A DNA stretch of 60,766 nt, taken from NCBI GenBank assembly GCA_030684355.1, contig JAUXTN010000206.1, forward strand, positions 1-60,766. The letters run 5' to 3'. Within the stretch, counting starts at the first letter, position 1. Every line of letters begins with the position of its first letter. Source of the stretch: Pseudomonadota bacterium. GTDB lineage: Bacteria; Myxococcota_A; UBA796; SXON01. Positions 42,301 through 53,356 of the stretch are shown piece after piece. The position numbers were made by a program, and so were the translations under genes. The notes beneath the pieces were generated by a model that saw only the letters and a program-made list of their open reading frames with translations, was not told the origin of the DNA and did not search any database.

Positions 42301-42367
42301 CACCTCGGAGATCGGCGTGGGGAGCGCGTTCCGGCTCTCGCTCGCGGGCTTCCCGGAGCGGGGGTGA
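39338..42367 (+). CDS. Double-core hybrid kinase: PAS-GAF-HK-receiver-HK
   Basis: A 1009-residue soluble protein (GTG 39338). Residues 25-165 are a PAS-like sensor (LGPPAEWPLALRTLVRIILTS, a start typical of myxobacterial PAS kinases), 170-345 GAF-like. The first kinase core has FFSNVSHEFRTPLTLML (His about 364) and GIAPEHLPLIFDRFHRV with GTGIGLALVQEVVRIHGG. A receiver follows (VVLADDNADM, LADVMMPRRDG with Asp about 673, LSARAGEE, YLVKPFA). After a coiled coil comes a second, phytochrome-type core: FTYTIAHDLRAPLRTM (His about 796), LLTNACKF, GIGIAPEQFQRIFGVFERLH. Two complete kinase cores around one receiver imply an internal phosphorelay. It overlaps the response regulator at 42364 (GTGA). 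Confidence 0.9.
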   Translation: MEEEHENADGRGAPAETPPFLAGGGECGALIRSFDWSRTPLGPPAEWPLALRTLVRIILTSRQPMFVWWGPDLINLYNDPYRSIIGGKHPGALGQPASEVWREIWDETGPRARAAMSRDEGSYDEALLLIMERYGYREETYFTFSYSPVADERGGIGGVFCANTDDTQRIFGERQLALLGELAAVGAEVRTVAEACRAGALALGTNRRDLPFALLYRLDAARGRFVLAGASGVDPGAAIAPETVPVDGPSPWPLADALRDGTTREVDDLAGLGPLPTGDWDEPPTRARVMPIPAAHGAGTAALLVVGLSPYRRLDDPYRGLLTLVVSQLASSFATARAYEEERERAEALTALDRAKTLFFSNVSHEFRTPLTLMLGPLRDALESPDRALVGPELDAAYRNAMRLLRLTNTLLDFSRFEAGRIQTSFEPTDLAELTRSVASVFRSLVEGAHLTYTVDCQGTAGLYVDRAMWEKVVLNLVSNAFKHTFTGAITVTLRTEGSAEVLRVADTGVGIAPEHLPLIFDRFHRVHGARARTHEGTGIGLALVQEVVRIHGGTIEVRSEPGQGTEFAVSMPHGTAHLPADRLVAGTRQETGHHADPYLVEAAGWVAPAEPEEARLGFAPFEPDTRVVLADDNADMRRYLGRLLARHWTVETAPDGEAALELIRARPPDLVLADVMMPRRDGFGLLCALRDDPRTRSVPVILLSARAGEEARIQGLDAGADDYLVKPFAAVELVARIRSQIELSRMRRAREQESARLTAELEAHVEARTQDLKAQTAALEAANRELSAFTYTIAHDLRAPLRTMHRFGDALANEYGHALDETARGYADRIVRGSQKMDQLIRGLLDYSHVARTAVRCERVDVGAVLADVCRLHPDCARHIRVDGPLPHAKGDTVLLYQVLSNLLTNACKFVAPGVTPRVHIRAEPDGSGTGTCIVLQDNGIGIAPEQFQRIFGVFERLHRSEAYEGTGIGLAIAARAAERMGGRLDVTSEIGVGSAFRLSLAGFPERG

Positions 42368-42801
42368 GCGTGGCCGCGCCGCGCATCCTGCTCGTCGAGG
42401 ACGACCCGGACGACGTGCTCTTCATGCGGCGCGCGTTCGCCCAACTGAACGTCTCGGCGCCGCTCGATGTCGTCGAGGACGGGGCCCGTGCGATCGCGTG
42501 GCTTGAAGGCCCCACGCCCGCGGAGCCCGCGCGCGCGGACACGACCCACGTGCTGCTCGACCTGAAGCTGCCGCTGGTCCCCGGGATCGAGGTGCTGCGC
42601 TGGCTCCGGAGCCGCCCGGACCGCGCGGACGTGCGCGTCATCGTGCTCACGTCGTCCAACGATGCCCGTGACATCGACGCCGCCACGGCGCTCGGCATCG
42701 ACGCGTTCCTGGTCAAGCCCATCGCGTTCGGCGACCTGCTGACGTGCGTGCGCGCGGTCGCGTCGACCTGGGGCTTGCCGATCGGCGAGCCGGCCGGGTA
42801 G
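42364..42801 (+). CDS. Single-domain response regulator (Rcp1-like)
   Basis: A 145-residue receiver with nothing else. ILLVEDDPDDVLFMRRAF provides the acidic pair, THVLLDLKLPLVPGIEVLRWLR the phospho-Asp (about residue 60), VIVLTSSNDARDI the Thr/Ser and DAFLVKPIAF the Lys. The DPDDV... LKLPxxxGIEVL wording is that of Rcp1-type regulators that receive phosphate from phytochrome-like kinases, fitting the second kinase core of the overlapping upstream gene. GTG 42364 overlaps its stop. The last codons and the stop lie inside the palindrome at 42784-42829. Confidence 0.92.
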   Translation: MSVAAPRILLVEDDPDDVLFMRRAFAQLNVSAPLDVVEDGARAIAWLEGPTPAEPARADTTHVLLDLKLPLVPGIEVLRWLRSRPDRADVRVIVLTSSNDARDIDAATALGIDAFLVKPIAFGDLLTCVRAVASTWGLPIGEPAG

Positions 42802-42829
42802 CCGGGCCGGCTACCCGGGCCGGCTCGCC
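42784..42829. terminator. 46-bp palindrome holding both stop codons of convergent genes
   Basis: The 22-bp left arm (42784-42805, starting GGCGAGCCGG) pairs with 42807-42829 perfectly except for one bulged G. The TAG of the response regulator (42799-42801) and the TAG of the HTH gene (42811-42813, minus strand) are both inside it. It can form a very stable hairpin on either transcript and is the obvious bidirectional terminator. Confidence 0.85.
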
Positions 42830-43239
42830 GCCGTGGCGAACTTGTCCGCGAGCGCGCGGAAGGTGGGATCCGCCTCCTCCGCGGGTGTCAGGGGCGCGAG
42901 GTAGCGGCCGGTCGCCACCCGGTGGAGGCGGCCGCGGTCCGCGAGCTTCGCCACCTGCGAGCGCATGTCCAGCCGCCAGAGGCGCCGCGCTTCGGTGCCC
43001 TCGAAGTCGAGGCCCGCCGCCAGGTGGTCGAGCAGCCGGTGAAGCTCGCACTCGCCGAGCGCCCGCGCGGCCCCCACGATGTCGTTCGCCACGGTCTGCC
43101 CGATCGGGCGCCCACGGGTGCTCGGGATCCCGTGCTCTCGCCGGTAGTGCGCGACGGTCGAGCGATCGCATCCCACCCGATCGGCGATCTCTTGGTCGGT
43201 CAGGCGGCCCATGAGATGCGCAAGCTCGGCGAGAGTCAT
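42811..43239 (-). CDS. Small HTH DNA-binding protein
   Basis: A 142-residue protein. Residues 10-40 form a helix-turn-helix: GRLTDQEIADRVGCDRSTVAHYRREHGIP, of the resolvase or homeodomain-like type. The rest (about 45-140) is helical with winged-helix character (LHRLLDHLAAGLDFEG, RSQVAKLADRGRLHRVATGRYLAPL). I cannot assign a family beyond HTH. ATG 43239 has no Shine-Dalgarno; ATG 43212 is an alternative. A 23-bp dyad directly upstream (43244) suggests autoregulation. It converges on the response regulator through the shared palindrome and is divergent from the PAS-GAF kinase, so it could control that signalling block. Confidence 0.75.
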   Translation of the reverse strand: MTLAELAHLMGRLTDQEIADRVGCDRSTVAHYRREHGIPSTRGRPIGQTVANDIVGAARALGECELHRLLDHLAAGLDFEGTEARRLWRLDMRSQVAKLADRGRLHRVATGRYLAPLTPAEEADPTFRALADKFATAASRPG

Positions 43240-43243
43240 GTCC

Positions 43244-43266
43244 GGGTGTGTATCCGATACGCGCCC
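43244..43266. promoter_or_regulatory. 23-bp dyad upstream of the HTH gene
   Basis: The sequence centred on GTATCCGATAC reads GGGTGTGTATC-C-GATACGCGCCC, with nine of eleven pairs matching. It begins 4 bp from the HTH start codon and lies 59 bp from the divergent kinase start, a natural operator for the HTH protein. Confidence 0.5.
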
Positions 43267-43324
43267 ATGGGAACTCCCCGCCCTGTGTCGATTGCATCCA
43301 TAGGGTCCAGCCAGCGCGCTTAGA

Positions 43325-45469
43325 TTGGCCCCTTGGGAGGGGCCGTTGCCGCGTGAAAGACGCCGCCTTGCGTTCCATTCCGCCCCCGTCGGCCCGAAGC
43401 GCGCTGCGGGCGCCGGCCCGGAGCACCGGGTGCTCCAGCACGTGCCGGTGGTCCTCTGGGAGCGCGACGGGGAGACCGGGCGCTTCGTCTACGTGAGCGA
43501 CGAGTCCGCGCGGCTCCTCGGCTTGCCTGCACCGCACTGGACCGAGCAGCCGGGGTTCTGGGAGGCGCACGTCCACCCCGAGGATCGCGACGCCGCACAG
43601 CGGAGCTTCGTCCGCCACATCGCCGAGGGGACCGGCTACTCGATCGAGTACCGGATGCTGGCCGGTGACGGCCGCGTGGTCTGGGTGCGGGACATCATGA
43701 GCGTCGTGCTCTCCCACGGGCACCCGACGCACGCGTACGGGGTGCTGATCGACGTGACGGCGGGGAAGGCGGCGGAGGAGGCGCTGGCGCTCCAGCGCGC
43801 GCGGCTCCGACGGCAGAACGTCGCGCTGTTCCGCATCACGATGTGGGACACCCTCCACGGCGGGGACCTCCACGCGGCGCTCCGCAGCATCGTGGAGGCC
43901 GCCGCCGAGGCGCTCGAAGTGGCCGCCACCAGCGTCTGGACGCACGAGGACGCGAACATCCGGTGCCTCGACCGCTACGACCGCGCGACCGCGGCCCACG
44001 CCGAGGGCCTGGTGATCCCGGCGCCGCACTTCCCCGCCTACCAGGCCGCGCTCGAGTCCACCCGCGCGGTCGTGGCCGCCTCGACGGACGCCGAGACCCG
44101 GCGCGACGCCGACGCCTACGCCGCCCGCTTCGGGTTGAGTGCGCTGCTCGACGCCCCCGTGCGGGTCGGGGGGAAGGTCGTGGGGGTGCTCCGCCACGAG
44201 CACACCGGGGCGCCGCGCGCGTGGACCGCGGACGAGGAGCAGTTCGCGGCCTCGATGGCGGATCTCACCGCCCTCGCGGTGGAGGCCAACGAGCGGCGCC
44301 GGGCGGAGGCCGCGCTTCGTGTCAGCCGCGCGCAGACCCGGGCGGTGGTGGAGGGCTCGCAGGAGGCGATCCTCGTGGTGGACGGCGAGGGCCACATCGT
44401 GGAGTTCAACCGGGCGGCGGAGGCGATGTTCGGGCGCGCCCGTCCAGACGTGCTGGGCCAGGACCTCGGCGCCCAGCTCGTGCCGGAGCGGCTCCGGGCC
44501 GCCGCGGACGAGGCGCTGGCGGGGTGGCGGAAGGCCGTCGGTCTCGGCGAGCAGCGGGTGGAGCTCATCGGGCGCTGCGCCGCCGGGCGCGAGTTCCCGA
44601 TGGAGATCGTCGGCTTCAGCGTGCCGGACGACGGCGGGTCGTTGACCATCGGCTTCGTCCGGGACCTCTCCCGGCCCAACGCGGCGCCGCAGCTCGACCA
44701 GCTCGAATCGCTCGTGGAGGCGCGCACGCGCGACGTCCGCGCGGCCATGCAGGAGATGGAGTCCTTCAGCTACACGGTCTCCCACGACCTGCGTGCGCCG
44801 ATCCGCGCGATCGACGCGTTCGCCCAGCTCCTCGTCGACGAGTGCGGCGATCAGCTCGGGGAGCGTGGCGACCGCTACCTCGCGCGCATCCGGGCCGCGG
44901 CGCGCCGGCTCGGCTCGCTGGTGAACGACTTCATGCTGCTCGCCCGGGTGGTCTCCGCGGACCTCACCCGGGTCCCCGTGGACGTGTCGGCCATCGGCGG
45001 CGCGGTCCTCGAGGAGCTCCGCCAGTCGGCCCCGGACCGGGACGTGAAGGTGCACGTGGAGGAGGGGCTCACCGCGAACGGCGACCCTGGGCTCGTGCGC
45101 ATCCTCCTGGAGAACCTCCTCGGCAACGCGTGGAAGTTCACCGCGAAGCACCCCCAGGCCAACATCGAGCTCGGCGGCGACCCGGGCAACGACGGCGGCG
45201 CCCGCGTGTTCTACGTCCGGGACGACGGGGCCGGCTTCGATCCCCTTGATGCCAGCCGCCTGTTCCAGCCCTTCTCGCGCCTGCACGGCACCGGCGAGTT
45301 CGAGGGGACCGGCATCGGCCTCGCGATCGCCCGGAAGATCGTCGAGCGGCACGGCGGCCGGATCTGGGCGGAAGGCCGGGTCGAGGGCGGTGCGACGTTC
45401 CGCTTCACCTTCGGGCGGGAGGCCCCCGAACAGATCGCGCCCTATTTGAGCTCGACGACCGCGACTTGA
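43325..45469 (+). CDS. PAS-GAF-PAS sensor histidine kinase (phytochrome-type core)
   Basis: About 714 residues; the only in-frame starts near the beginning are TTG 43325 and TTG 43346, so the start is uncertain. Residues 40-145 are PAS (VPVVLWERDGETGRFVYVSDESARLLG, HPEDRD, LIDVTAGKAAEE), 160-325 GAF (FGLSALLDAPVRVGGKVVGVLRHEH), and 335-450 a second PAS (RAVVEGSQEAILVVDGEGHIVEFNRAAEAMFGR). The kinase core has FSYTVSHDLRAPIRAI (His about 485), LENLLGNAWKF, GAGFD and GTGIGLAIARKIVERHGG. No transmembrane segments. The C-terminal LSSTTAT is encoded by the 20-bp tandem repeat at 45446. It probably feeds the neighbouring regulator. Confidence 0.88.
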   Translation: MAPWEGPLPRERRRLAFHSAPVGPKRAAGAGPEHRVLQHVPVVLWERDGETGRFVYVSDESARLLGLPAPHWTEQPGFWEAHVHPEDRDAAQRSFVRHIAEGTGYSIEYRMLAGDGRVVWVRDIMSVVLSHGHPTHAYGVLIDVTAGKAAEEALALQRARLRRQNVALFRITMWDTLHGGDLHAALRSIVEAAAEALEVAATSVWTHEDANIRCLDRYDRATAAHAEGLVIPAPHFPAYQAALESTRAVVAASTDAETRRDADAYAARFGLSALLDAPVRVGGKVVGVLRHEHTGAPRAWTADEEQFAASMADLTALAVEANERRRAEAALRVSRAQTRAVVEGSQEAILVVDGEGHIVEFNRAAEAMFGRARPDVLGQDLGAQLVPERLRAAADEALAGWRKAVGLGEQRVELIGRCAAGREFPMEIVGFSVPDDGGSLTIGFVRDLSRPNAAPQLDQLESLVEARTRDVRAAMQEMESFSYTVSHDLRAPIRAIDAFAQLLVDECGDQLGERGDRYLARIRAAARRLGSLVNDFMLLARVVSADLTRVPVDVSAIGGAVLEELRQSAPDRDVKVHVEEGLTANGDPGLVRILLENLLGNAWKFTAKHPQANIELGGDPGNDGGARVFYVRDDGAGFDPLDASRLFQPFSRLHGTGEFEGTGIGLAIARKIVERHGGRIWAEGRVEGGATFRFTFGREAPEQIAPYLSSTTAT

Positions 45470-45501
45470 GCTCGACGACCGCTACTTGAGCTCGACGACC
45501 G
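45446..45501. repeat. Three tandem 20-bp units at the convergent kinase/mutS2 ends
   Basis: TTGAGCTCGACGACCG starts at 45446, 45466 and 45486 with a 20-bp period; units one and two end CGAC and CTAC. Copy three is the 3' end of mutS2 read backwards (its TVVELK ending), copies one and two encode the tail and stop of the kinase. It looks like a triplication of the mutS2 end that was captured by the convergent frame. Confidence 0.85.
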
Positions 45502-47953
45502 TGTAGGCGTCGCCGCCCTCGTCGACGTCCGCCGGGCGCCAGGCCCGCGCGTAGCGGCACTTCGGGAGCCACTGCCGCACGGCGATCTTCAGCGCGCCCG
45601 TGCCGTGGCCGTGGAGGAGGAACACGGGGCTCATGCGCTGCACGGCGAGCTTGTCGAGGAAGCGCTCCGCGATGTCGAGGGCGTCCTCCGCGCGCAAGCC
45701 GCGCAGGTCGACGGTGTTCGCGCTCGTGCGCATGCGCGCCGTGGACACCTCGCCGGCCCCCTCCGGGGCCCGCCGGATGGACATCCGGCTCAAGTCCTCG
45801 CGATCGTCGTCCTCGTCGCGTGCGCGGCGGTCCTCCCGGGGGGGCTCCGCCCGACGCCGCTCCTCGCGCTCCCGCGGGTCCGTCGCCCCGATGAGCACCT
45901 TCCCGGTCACGCCGCTCGGGCCGGAGCGCGCGGCCTTCGCGCCGAGGAGCTCGATCTGGTGGCGCGGCACGCGGACGCGCACGGCGCCGACCTGCACCTC
46001 GACGGGGTCACCCGCCGAGAGCACGCGCCCCACCTGGCCGATCGAGCGCACCCGCACCTTGTCGCCGATCTCGATCTCGGCGGCCGGGGGCGGCGCCGCG
46101 ACGGGCGGGGCGAGGGGGGCGCGCACCTCGGCGAGGGCCGCGCGGATGTCGGCGAGCGCGGTGCCGGCGGCCTTCAGGTCGGCGCCCGCCTGCAGCGCCG
46201 CCACCATCGTGCGCACCTCCTCCTCGCGCTTCTTCAACCGCGTGGCGGTCTTCTCGGTGAGCGCCGCGACCCGCTTCTCGCTCTCGCGCACGATGCGCGC
46301 CTCGGCCTCGGCGAGCTTGCGGTCGCGCTCGCGGAGCTGCCGCTCGAGCGCCTCCATGCCCTCGGCCCGCCGCCGCACCTCCGCGCGCTCCTCGGTCAGC
46401 CGCTCCAGGCGGTCGGCCAGCTCCCGGGCGGTCTCGTCGAGCAGCTCGCGCGCGCGGACGAGGATCCCCTCGGGCAGGCCCAGCCGCCGCGCCATCGCCA
46501 GCGCGTAGGACGGCCCCGGCACGCCGAGCTCGAGCTTGTAGGTCGGCTTGCCGTCCGCGTACTGCGCCGCCGCGACGAGGAAGCGGTGGTCGTTCACCGC
46601 CTTGAGCTCAGGGTAGTGCGTCGTGACCGCGACCCGCGCGCCGGCGTCCACGATGGCCTCCAGCACGGCCCGCGCGAGCGCCGCGCCTTGCGCCGGGTCG
46701 GTGCCGACGGCGACCTCGTCGAGGAGCACGAGCGCGCCGGGGCGGGAGCCCGCGATGGCGACGTTGAGCGCGCCCACGTGCGCGGAGAAGGTGGAGAGGC
46801 CGCCCGAGACGGACTGGGAGTCGCCGATGTCGGCGAGGATGGGGTCGAAGAAGTCGACGCGGCTGCCCTCTTCGGCGGGCACGGGGATCGCGGCGCGCAC
46901 GAGCAGCGCGGCGAGGCCGAGGGTCTTGAGCGCGACGGTCTTGCCGCCCGCGTTCGGCCCGGTGAGCACGAGCCCCGGGTGCTCCGACGTGAGCGAAAGG
47001 TCGTTCGACACGACCTCGCCCTTCAAGGCGAGCACGGGGTGGCGGGACTCGCGGAGCACGATGACGCCGGCGGTGCCGACGAAGGGGATGGTGCCGCGCA
47101 GCTCGGCGCCGAGGCCGGCGCGGGCGCAGGCGAGGTCGATCGTGGTCGCGGCGTCGAGCGCGCCGAGGATGGTCTCGTGGCGCACCGCGACGGCGCGCGT
47201 GAGCTCGGAGAGGATCCGCCGCTCGAGGCGCTGGAGCTCGCCCTCCGTCACCCGGAGCTCGTTGTGCATCTCTACGATCACGGCGGGCTCGACGTAGGCG
47301 GTCTCCCCGGACTGGGAGGTGCCGTGCATGATGCCGAGGCCGCGGCGCGCGCCCATCTTGACCGGCACGACGTACCGGCCGTCGCGCTCGGTGAAGTAGC
47401 GGTCCATCAGGGTGTCGCCCCACTCGTCGCCGCGCACGATCTCGTCGAGCGTGCTGCGGATGCGGTCGCGGAGCTGCTCGATGCGGCGGCGCATCTGGCC
47501 GAGCTCGGGCCACCGGGCCTCGGAGAGCTGGCCGGTGGCGTCGAAGGCGCCGGAGAGGGTGGCGAGCAGCGCGGGATCGACGGCGATGGGCTTGGCCATC
47601 TCGGCGAGGCGGGGCGAGGCGCGCGCGTGGTCGTCGGCCCACCCGCGGAGGTCCTTCAGCGCGAGCAGGGAGGTGAGGATCGCGCGCAGGTCGAGCGGCT
47701 CGAGGATGGAGCCCCGCGCGGCGCGCTCGACCTCGTCCACCACGTCGACCACGCCGCCCACGGGGATGCGCTCGCCCTCCTCCTCGGCGGCGCGCACCTC
47801 CGCGACCTCGGCGTAGCGATCGCGCACCTCCTGCGCGGTCGCGGCGAGCCCGAGCTCGGCGGCGCGGGCCATGCCGCGGGTGGTGCGCGCGTGCCGCGCG
47901 AGCGCGGCGAGCAGCACGTCCCAATCGAGGGCGCCGAGGGTGCGGTCCGACAT
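45482..47953 (-). CDS. mutS2: Endonuclease MutS2
   Basis: An 823-residue MutS2 from ATG 47953; the open frame continues to 48364 but that part is intergenic. The N-terminal core and clamp precede the ATPase: LVLTGPNAGGKTVALKTLG (Walker A, about 325-343), DIGDSQSVSGGLSTFSAH, VLLDEVAVGTDPAQGAALARAVLEA and VTTHYPELKA. A long coiled coil (about 520-610) leads to a KOW-like segment (EIGDKVRVRSIGQVGRV). The Smr nuclease domain ends the protein: TVDLRGLRAEDALDIAERFLD and FLLHGHGTGALK. MutS2 suppresses recombination and, in Bacillus, splits collided ribosomes; it lacks the mismatch-recognition domain of MutS. Its 3' end is part of the 20-bp triplication. Confidence 0.95.
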   Translation of the reverse strand: MSDRTLGALDWDVLLAALARHARTTRGMARAAELGLAATAQEVRDRYAEVAEVRAAEEEGERIPVGGVVDVVDEVERAARGSILEPLDLRAILTSLLALKDLRGWADDHARASPRLAEMAKPIAVDPALLATLSGAFDATGQLSEARWPELGQMRRRIEQLRDRIRSTLDEIVRGDEWGDTLMDRYFTERDGRYVVPVKMGARRGLGIMHGTSQSGETAYVEPAVIVEMHNELRVTEGELQRLERRILSELTRAVAVRHETILGALDAATTIDLACARAGLGAELRGTIPFVGTAGVIVLRESRHPVLALKGEVVSNDLSLTSEHPGLVLTGPNAGGKTVALKTLGLAALLVRAAIPVPAEEGSRVDFFDPILADIGDSQSVSGGLSTFSAHVGALNVAIAGSRPGALVLLDEVAVGTDPAQGAALARAVLEAIVDAGARVAVTTHYPELKAVNDHRFLVAAAQYADGKPTYKLELGVPGPSYALAMARRLGLPEGILVRARELLDETARELADRLERLTEERAEVRRRAEGMEALERQLRERDRKLAEAEARIVRESEKRVAALTEKTATRLKKREEEVRTMVAALQAGADLKAAGTALADIRAALAEVRAPLAPPVAAPPPAAEIEIGDKVRVRSIGQVGRVLSAGDPVEVQVGAVRVRVPRHQIELLGAKAARSGPSGVTGKVLIGATDPREREERRRAEPPREDRRARDEDDDREDLSRMSIRRAPEGAGEVSTARMRTSANTVDLRGLRAEDALDIAERFLDKLAVQRMSPVFLLHGHGTGALKIAVRQWLPKCRYARAWRPADVDEGGDAYTVVELK

Positions 47954-48155
47954 CGTCCTGGCCTGTGAGGGCGGCCATCTACCCGCTATGGCCGCGGGTG
48001 GGGAGGCCGGATCGTCCGCGGGGGCCGTACGGGCGCCGACGGCGCGGGTATTCCGCGGGCCCGTGCACGCGCCCTTACGCGACCCTTTCGTTCGGACCGG
48101 ATGGCCGCCGCCGCGCCTTGCCACGTGGTAAGCGCGCGGCCCGTTGGAGGACCCC
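47954..48155. other. 202-bp divergent intergenic region
   Basis: Between mutS2 (start 47953, minus) and the TSP3-repeat gene (start 48156, plus). No gene or clear dyad was recognised. It must contain both promoters; GGAGG lies 6 bp before ATG 48156. Confidence 0.5.
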
Positions 48156-51443
<3,288 letters not shown>

Positions 51444-51459
51444 CCCACGCACCCACCGG

Positions 51460-53316
51460 ATGGCCCCGATGATCTTCTCTCTCTCGCTGCTGGCCGCTTC
51501 GGCGTGGGCCCAGGACGCCGTGACCGACGGCGCCACGCCGAGCCTCAACGTCCAGACCTTCCGCCCTTCGATGGACTCCCACGAGTTCTTCCGCGCGATC
51601 GACACCGACCTCGGCGAGCGCGGGTTCGCCGCCCGCGGCGTCGCGTCCTACACGCTCGCGCCGCTGCAGTACACCTACGCGGACGGCACGACGGTCGACA
51701 TCGTGTCCAACCTGCTCCAACTCGACGCGATCGGCGCGTACACCATCGGGCGCTTCCGGATCGGCGTGGACCTCCCCGTCATCCTCCGCGCGTTCGGCGG
51801 CACCGAGGCCGACGCCACGGGCCTCGGGGACCTCGCGATCGACGGCAAGGTCCGCCTGCTCGACAACACCACCGCGCCCCTCGGCTTCGCGCTCTCCGCG
51901 CGCACCTGGCTGCCGACCTCGACCGCGGGGGGCGCCCTCGCCACCAACGGCGTGGGGTTCGAGGCCGTCGCGAGCCTCGACAAGCCGATCGGCCAGAAGC
52001 TCGACGCCGTGCTCGACATCGGCGTGTCCTACCAGCCGGCGATCGAGCTGGAGAACGTCACGTGGGGCACCACCGCGAACCTCCAGGCCGGCCTCGCCTA
52101 CCGCGCGACCGACCGCGTGGGGGTGGTGGGTGAGCTCTACACCGCCGGCGTCCTCGCGGACCTCGGCAACGCGAAGGCCCGCCCCACCGAGCTGCTCGTC
52201 GGCGGGTGGTACCGCGCGGGCGAGCGTCGCGCGTTGGCGATCCGCCCCGGCCTCGCCATCGGCCTCAACGACGCCGTGACCACGCCCAAGCTGCGCGCGC
52301 TCCTGGGTGTCGCCTGGGATCCGCTCGCCCCGAAGGCCGCGCCCGATCGCGACAAGGACGGCGTCGCGGACGCGACCGACACCTGCCCCGACGTGCCCGA
52401 GGACGTCGACGGCTTCGAGGACACCGACGGCTGCGCCGAGCTCGCGCGGCTCACCGTGAAGGTGCTCGACACCGACGGCGTCGCGGTGGACGGCGCGGAG
52501 TGGACCATCGCGTCCGCCACCCGCACCGGCAAGACCGGCGAGTCGACCGACCTCCCGGCCGGGCCCTACACCGTCGCCTCGCTCGGCGTGACCGCCTCGG
52601 CGGAGGTGCCGCCCGGCGGCGCCGCGTCGGTGGAGATCCGCGTGCCCGCGCCGCGGGGAACGCTCGCCGTCACCATCGTGGACACGGCCGGCAAGCCCGT
52701 GGCAGGCGCCATGTGGTCCGCCGCGGGCCCGACTCCGGTGGCCGAGACCGCCGCGGGCGAGGTCAAGGCGCGCCCCGGTGCGTACAAGCTCACCGGCGGG
52801 GCGCCCGGCTACCGTTCGGCGAAGGCGGAGATCGTGCTCGTCAAGGACGGCACCGCCACGCTGAAGCTCGAGCTGCTCCCGTCGAAGGCGGCGCTCCAGA
52901 AGGAGAAGATCGAGATCAAGGACTCGGTCTACTTCGAGACGGGCAAGGCGATCATCAAGACCGAGAGCTACGCGCTCCTGGACGAGGTGGCCGAGATCTT
53001 GAAGGATCATCCTGAGCTCTCGAAGCTCAGCATCGAAGGGCACACGGACAGCCGCGGCAACGACAAGGCGAACCTCCAGCTCTCCCAGTCGCGCGCGGAG
53101 TCCGTGCGGACGTACCTCGTCGGCAAGGGCGTGGCGGTCGAGCGGCTCGACGCCACCGGCTACGGCGAGACGAAGCCGCTCGTGGCGGAGAAGACCGCGG
53201 CGGACCAGGCCCGGAACCGCCGCGTGACCTTCGTGGTGACCGGCCGGACCGACGGGGACGTGGCGGGGCCGACCAAGGTCATCGAGACCACGGGCGACGC
53301 GCCCAAGGACAAGTAG
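51460..53316 (+). CDS. OmpA-family outer-membrane protein with TSP3 and Ig-like modules
   Basis: A 618-residue exported protein. Signal peptide about 1-18 (AASAWA-QDA). Residues 20-285 look like a beta-barrel or transport-porin-like domain of alternating strands (RFRIGVDLPVILRAF, GFALSARTWLP, VGVVGELYTAGVL). One thrombospondin type 3 segment follows (PDRDKDGVADATDTCPDVPEDVDGFEDTDGC, about 295-325), then two carboxypeptidase-regulatory-like beta modules (about 330-470). The OmpA domain ends it: DSVYFETGKAIIKTESYALL, IEGHTDSRGND, LSQSRAESVRTYLVGKGV and NRRVTFVV. It probably anchors the envelope and displays its modules outward. It starts 16 bp after the TSP3-repeat gene. Confidence 0.9.
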   Translation: MAPMIFSLSLLAASAWAQDAVTDGATPSLNVQTFRPSMDSHEFFRAIDTDLGERGFAARGVASYTLAPLQYTYADGTTVDIVSNLLQLDAIGAYTIGRFRIGVDLPVILRAFGGTEADATGLGDLAIDGKVRLLDNTTAPLGFALSARTWLPTSTAGGALATNGVGFEAVASLDKPIGQKLDAVLDIGVSYQPAIELENVTWGTTANLQAGLAYRATDRVGVVGELYTAGVLADLGNAKARPTELLVGGWYRAGERRALAIRPGLAIGLNDAVTTPKLRALLGVAWDPLAPKAAPDRDKDGVADATDTCPDVPEDVDGFEDTDGCAELARLTVKVLDTDGVAVDGAEWTIASATRTGKTGESTDLPAGPYTVASLGVTASAEVPPGGAASVEIRVPAPRGTLAVTIVDTAGKPVAGAMWSAAGPTPVAETAAGEVKARPGAYKLTGGAPGYRSAKAEIVLVKDGTATLKLELLPSKAALQKEKIEIKDSVYFETGKAIIKTESYALLDEVAEILKDHPELSKLSIEGHTDSRGNDKANLQLSQSRAESVRTYLVGKGVAVERLDATGYGETKPLVAEKTAADQARNRRVTFVVTGRTDGDVAGPTKVIETTGDAPKDK

Positions 53317-53325
53317 CGGGGCCCG

Positions 53326-53356
53326 AGGCGCGAGATCCGAGCGGGATCTCGCGCCT
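53326..53356 (+). terminator. 13-bp stem hairpin after the OmpA gene
   Basis: AGGCGCGAGATCC (53326-53338) and GGATCTCGCGCCT (53344-53356) form a perfect stem with loop GAGCG, 10 bp after the TAG of the OmpA-type gene. No T-tract follows; instead short tandem repeats start at the next base. Confidence 0.75.

Noticed and set aside
41908..42363. Longer start for the response regulator at 42364
   Set aside because: The upstream part is an Arg-rich frame inside the hybrid kinase; GTG 42364 overlaps its stop in the coupling pattern common here.
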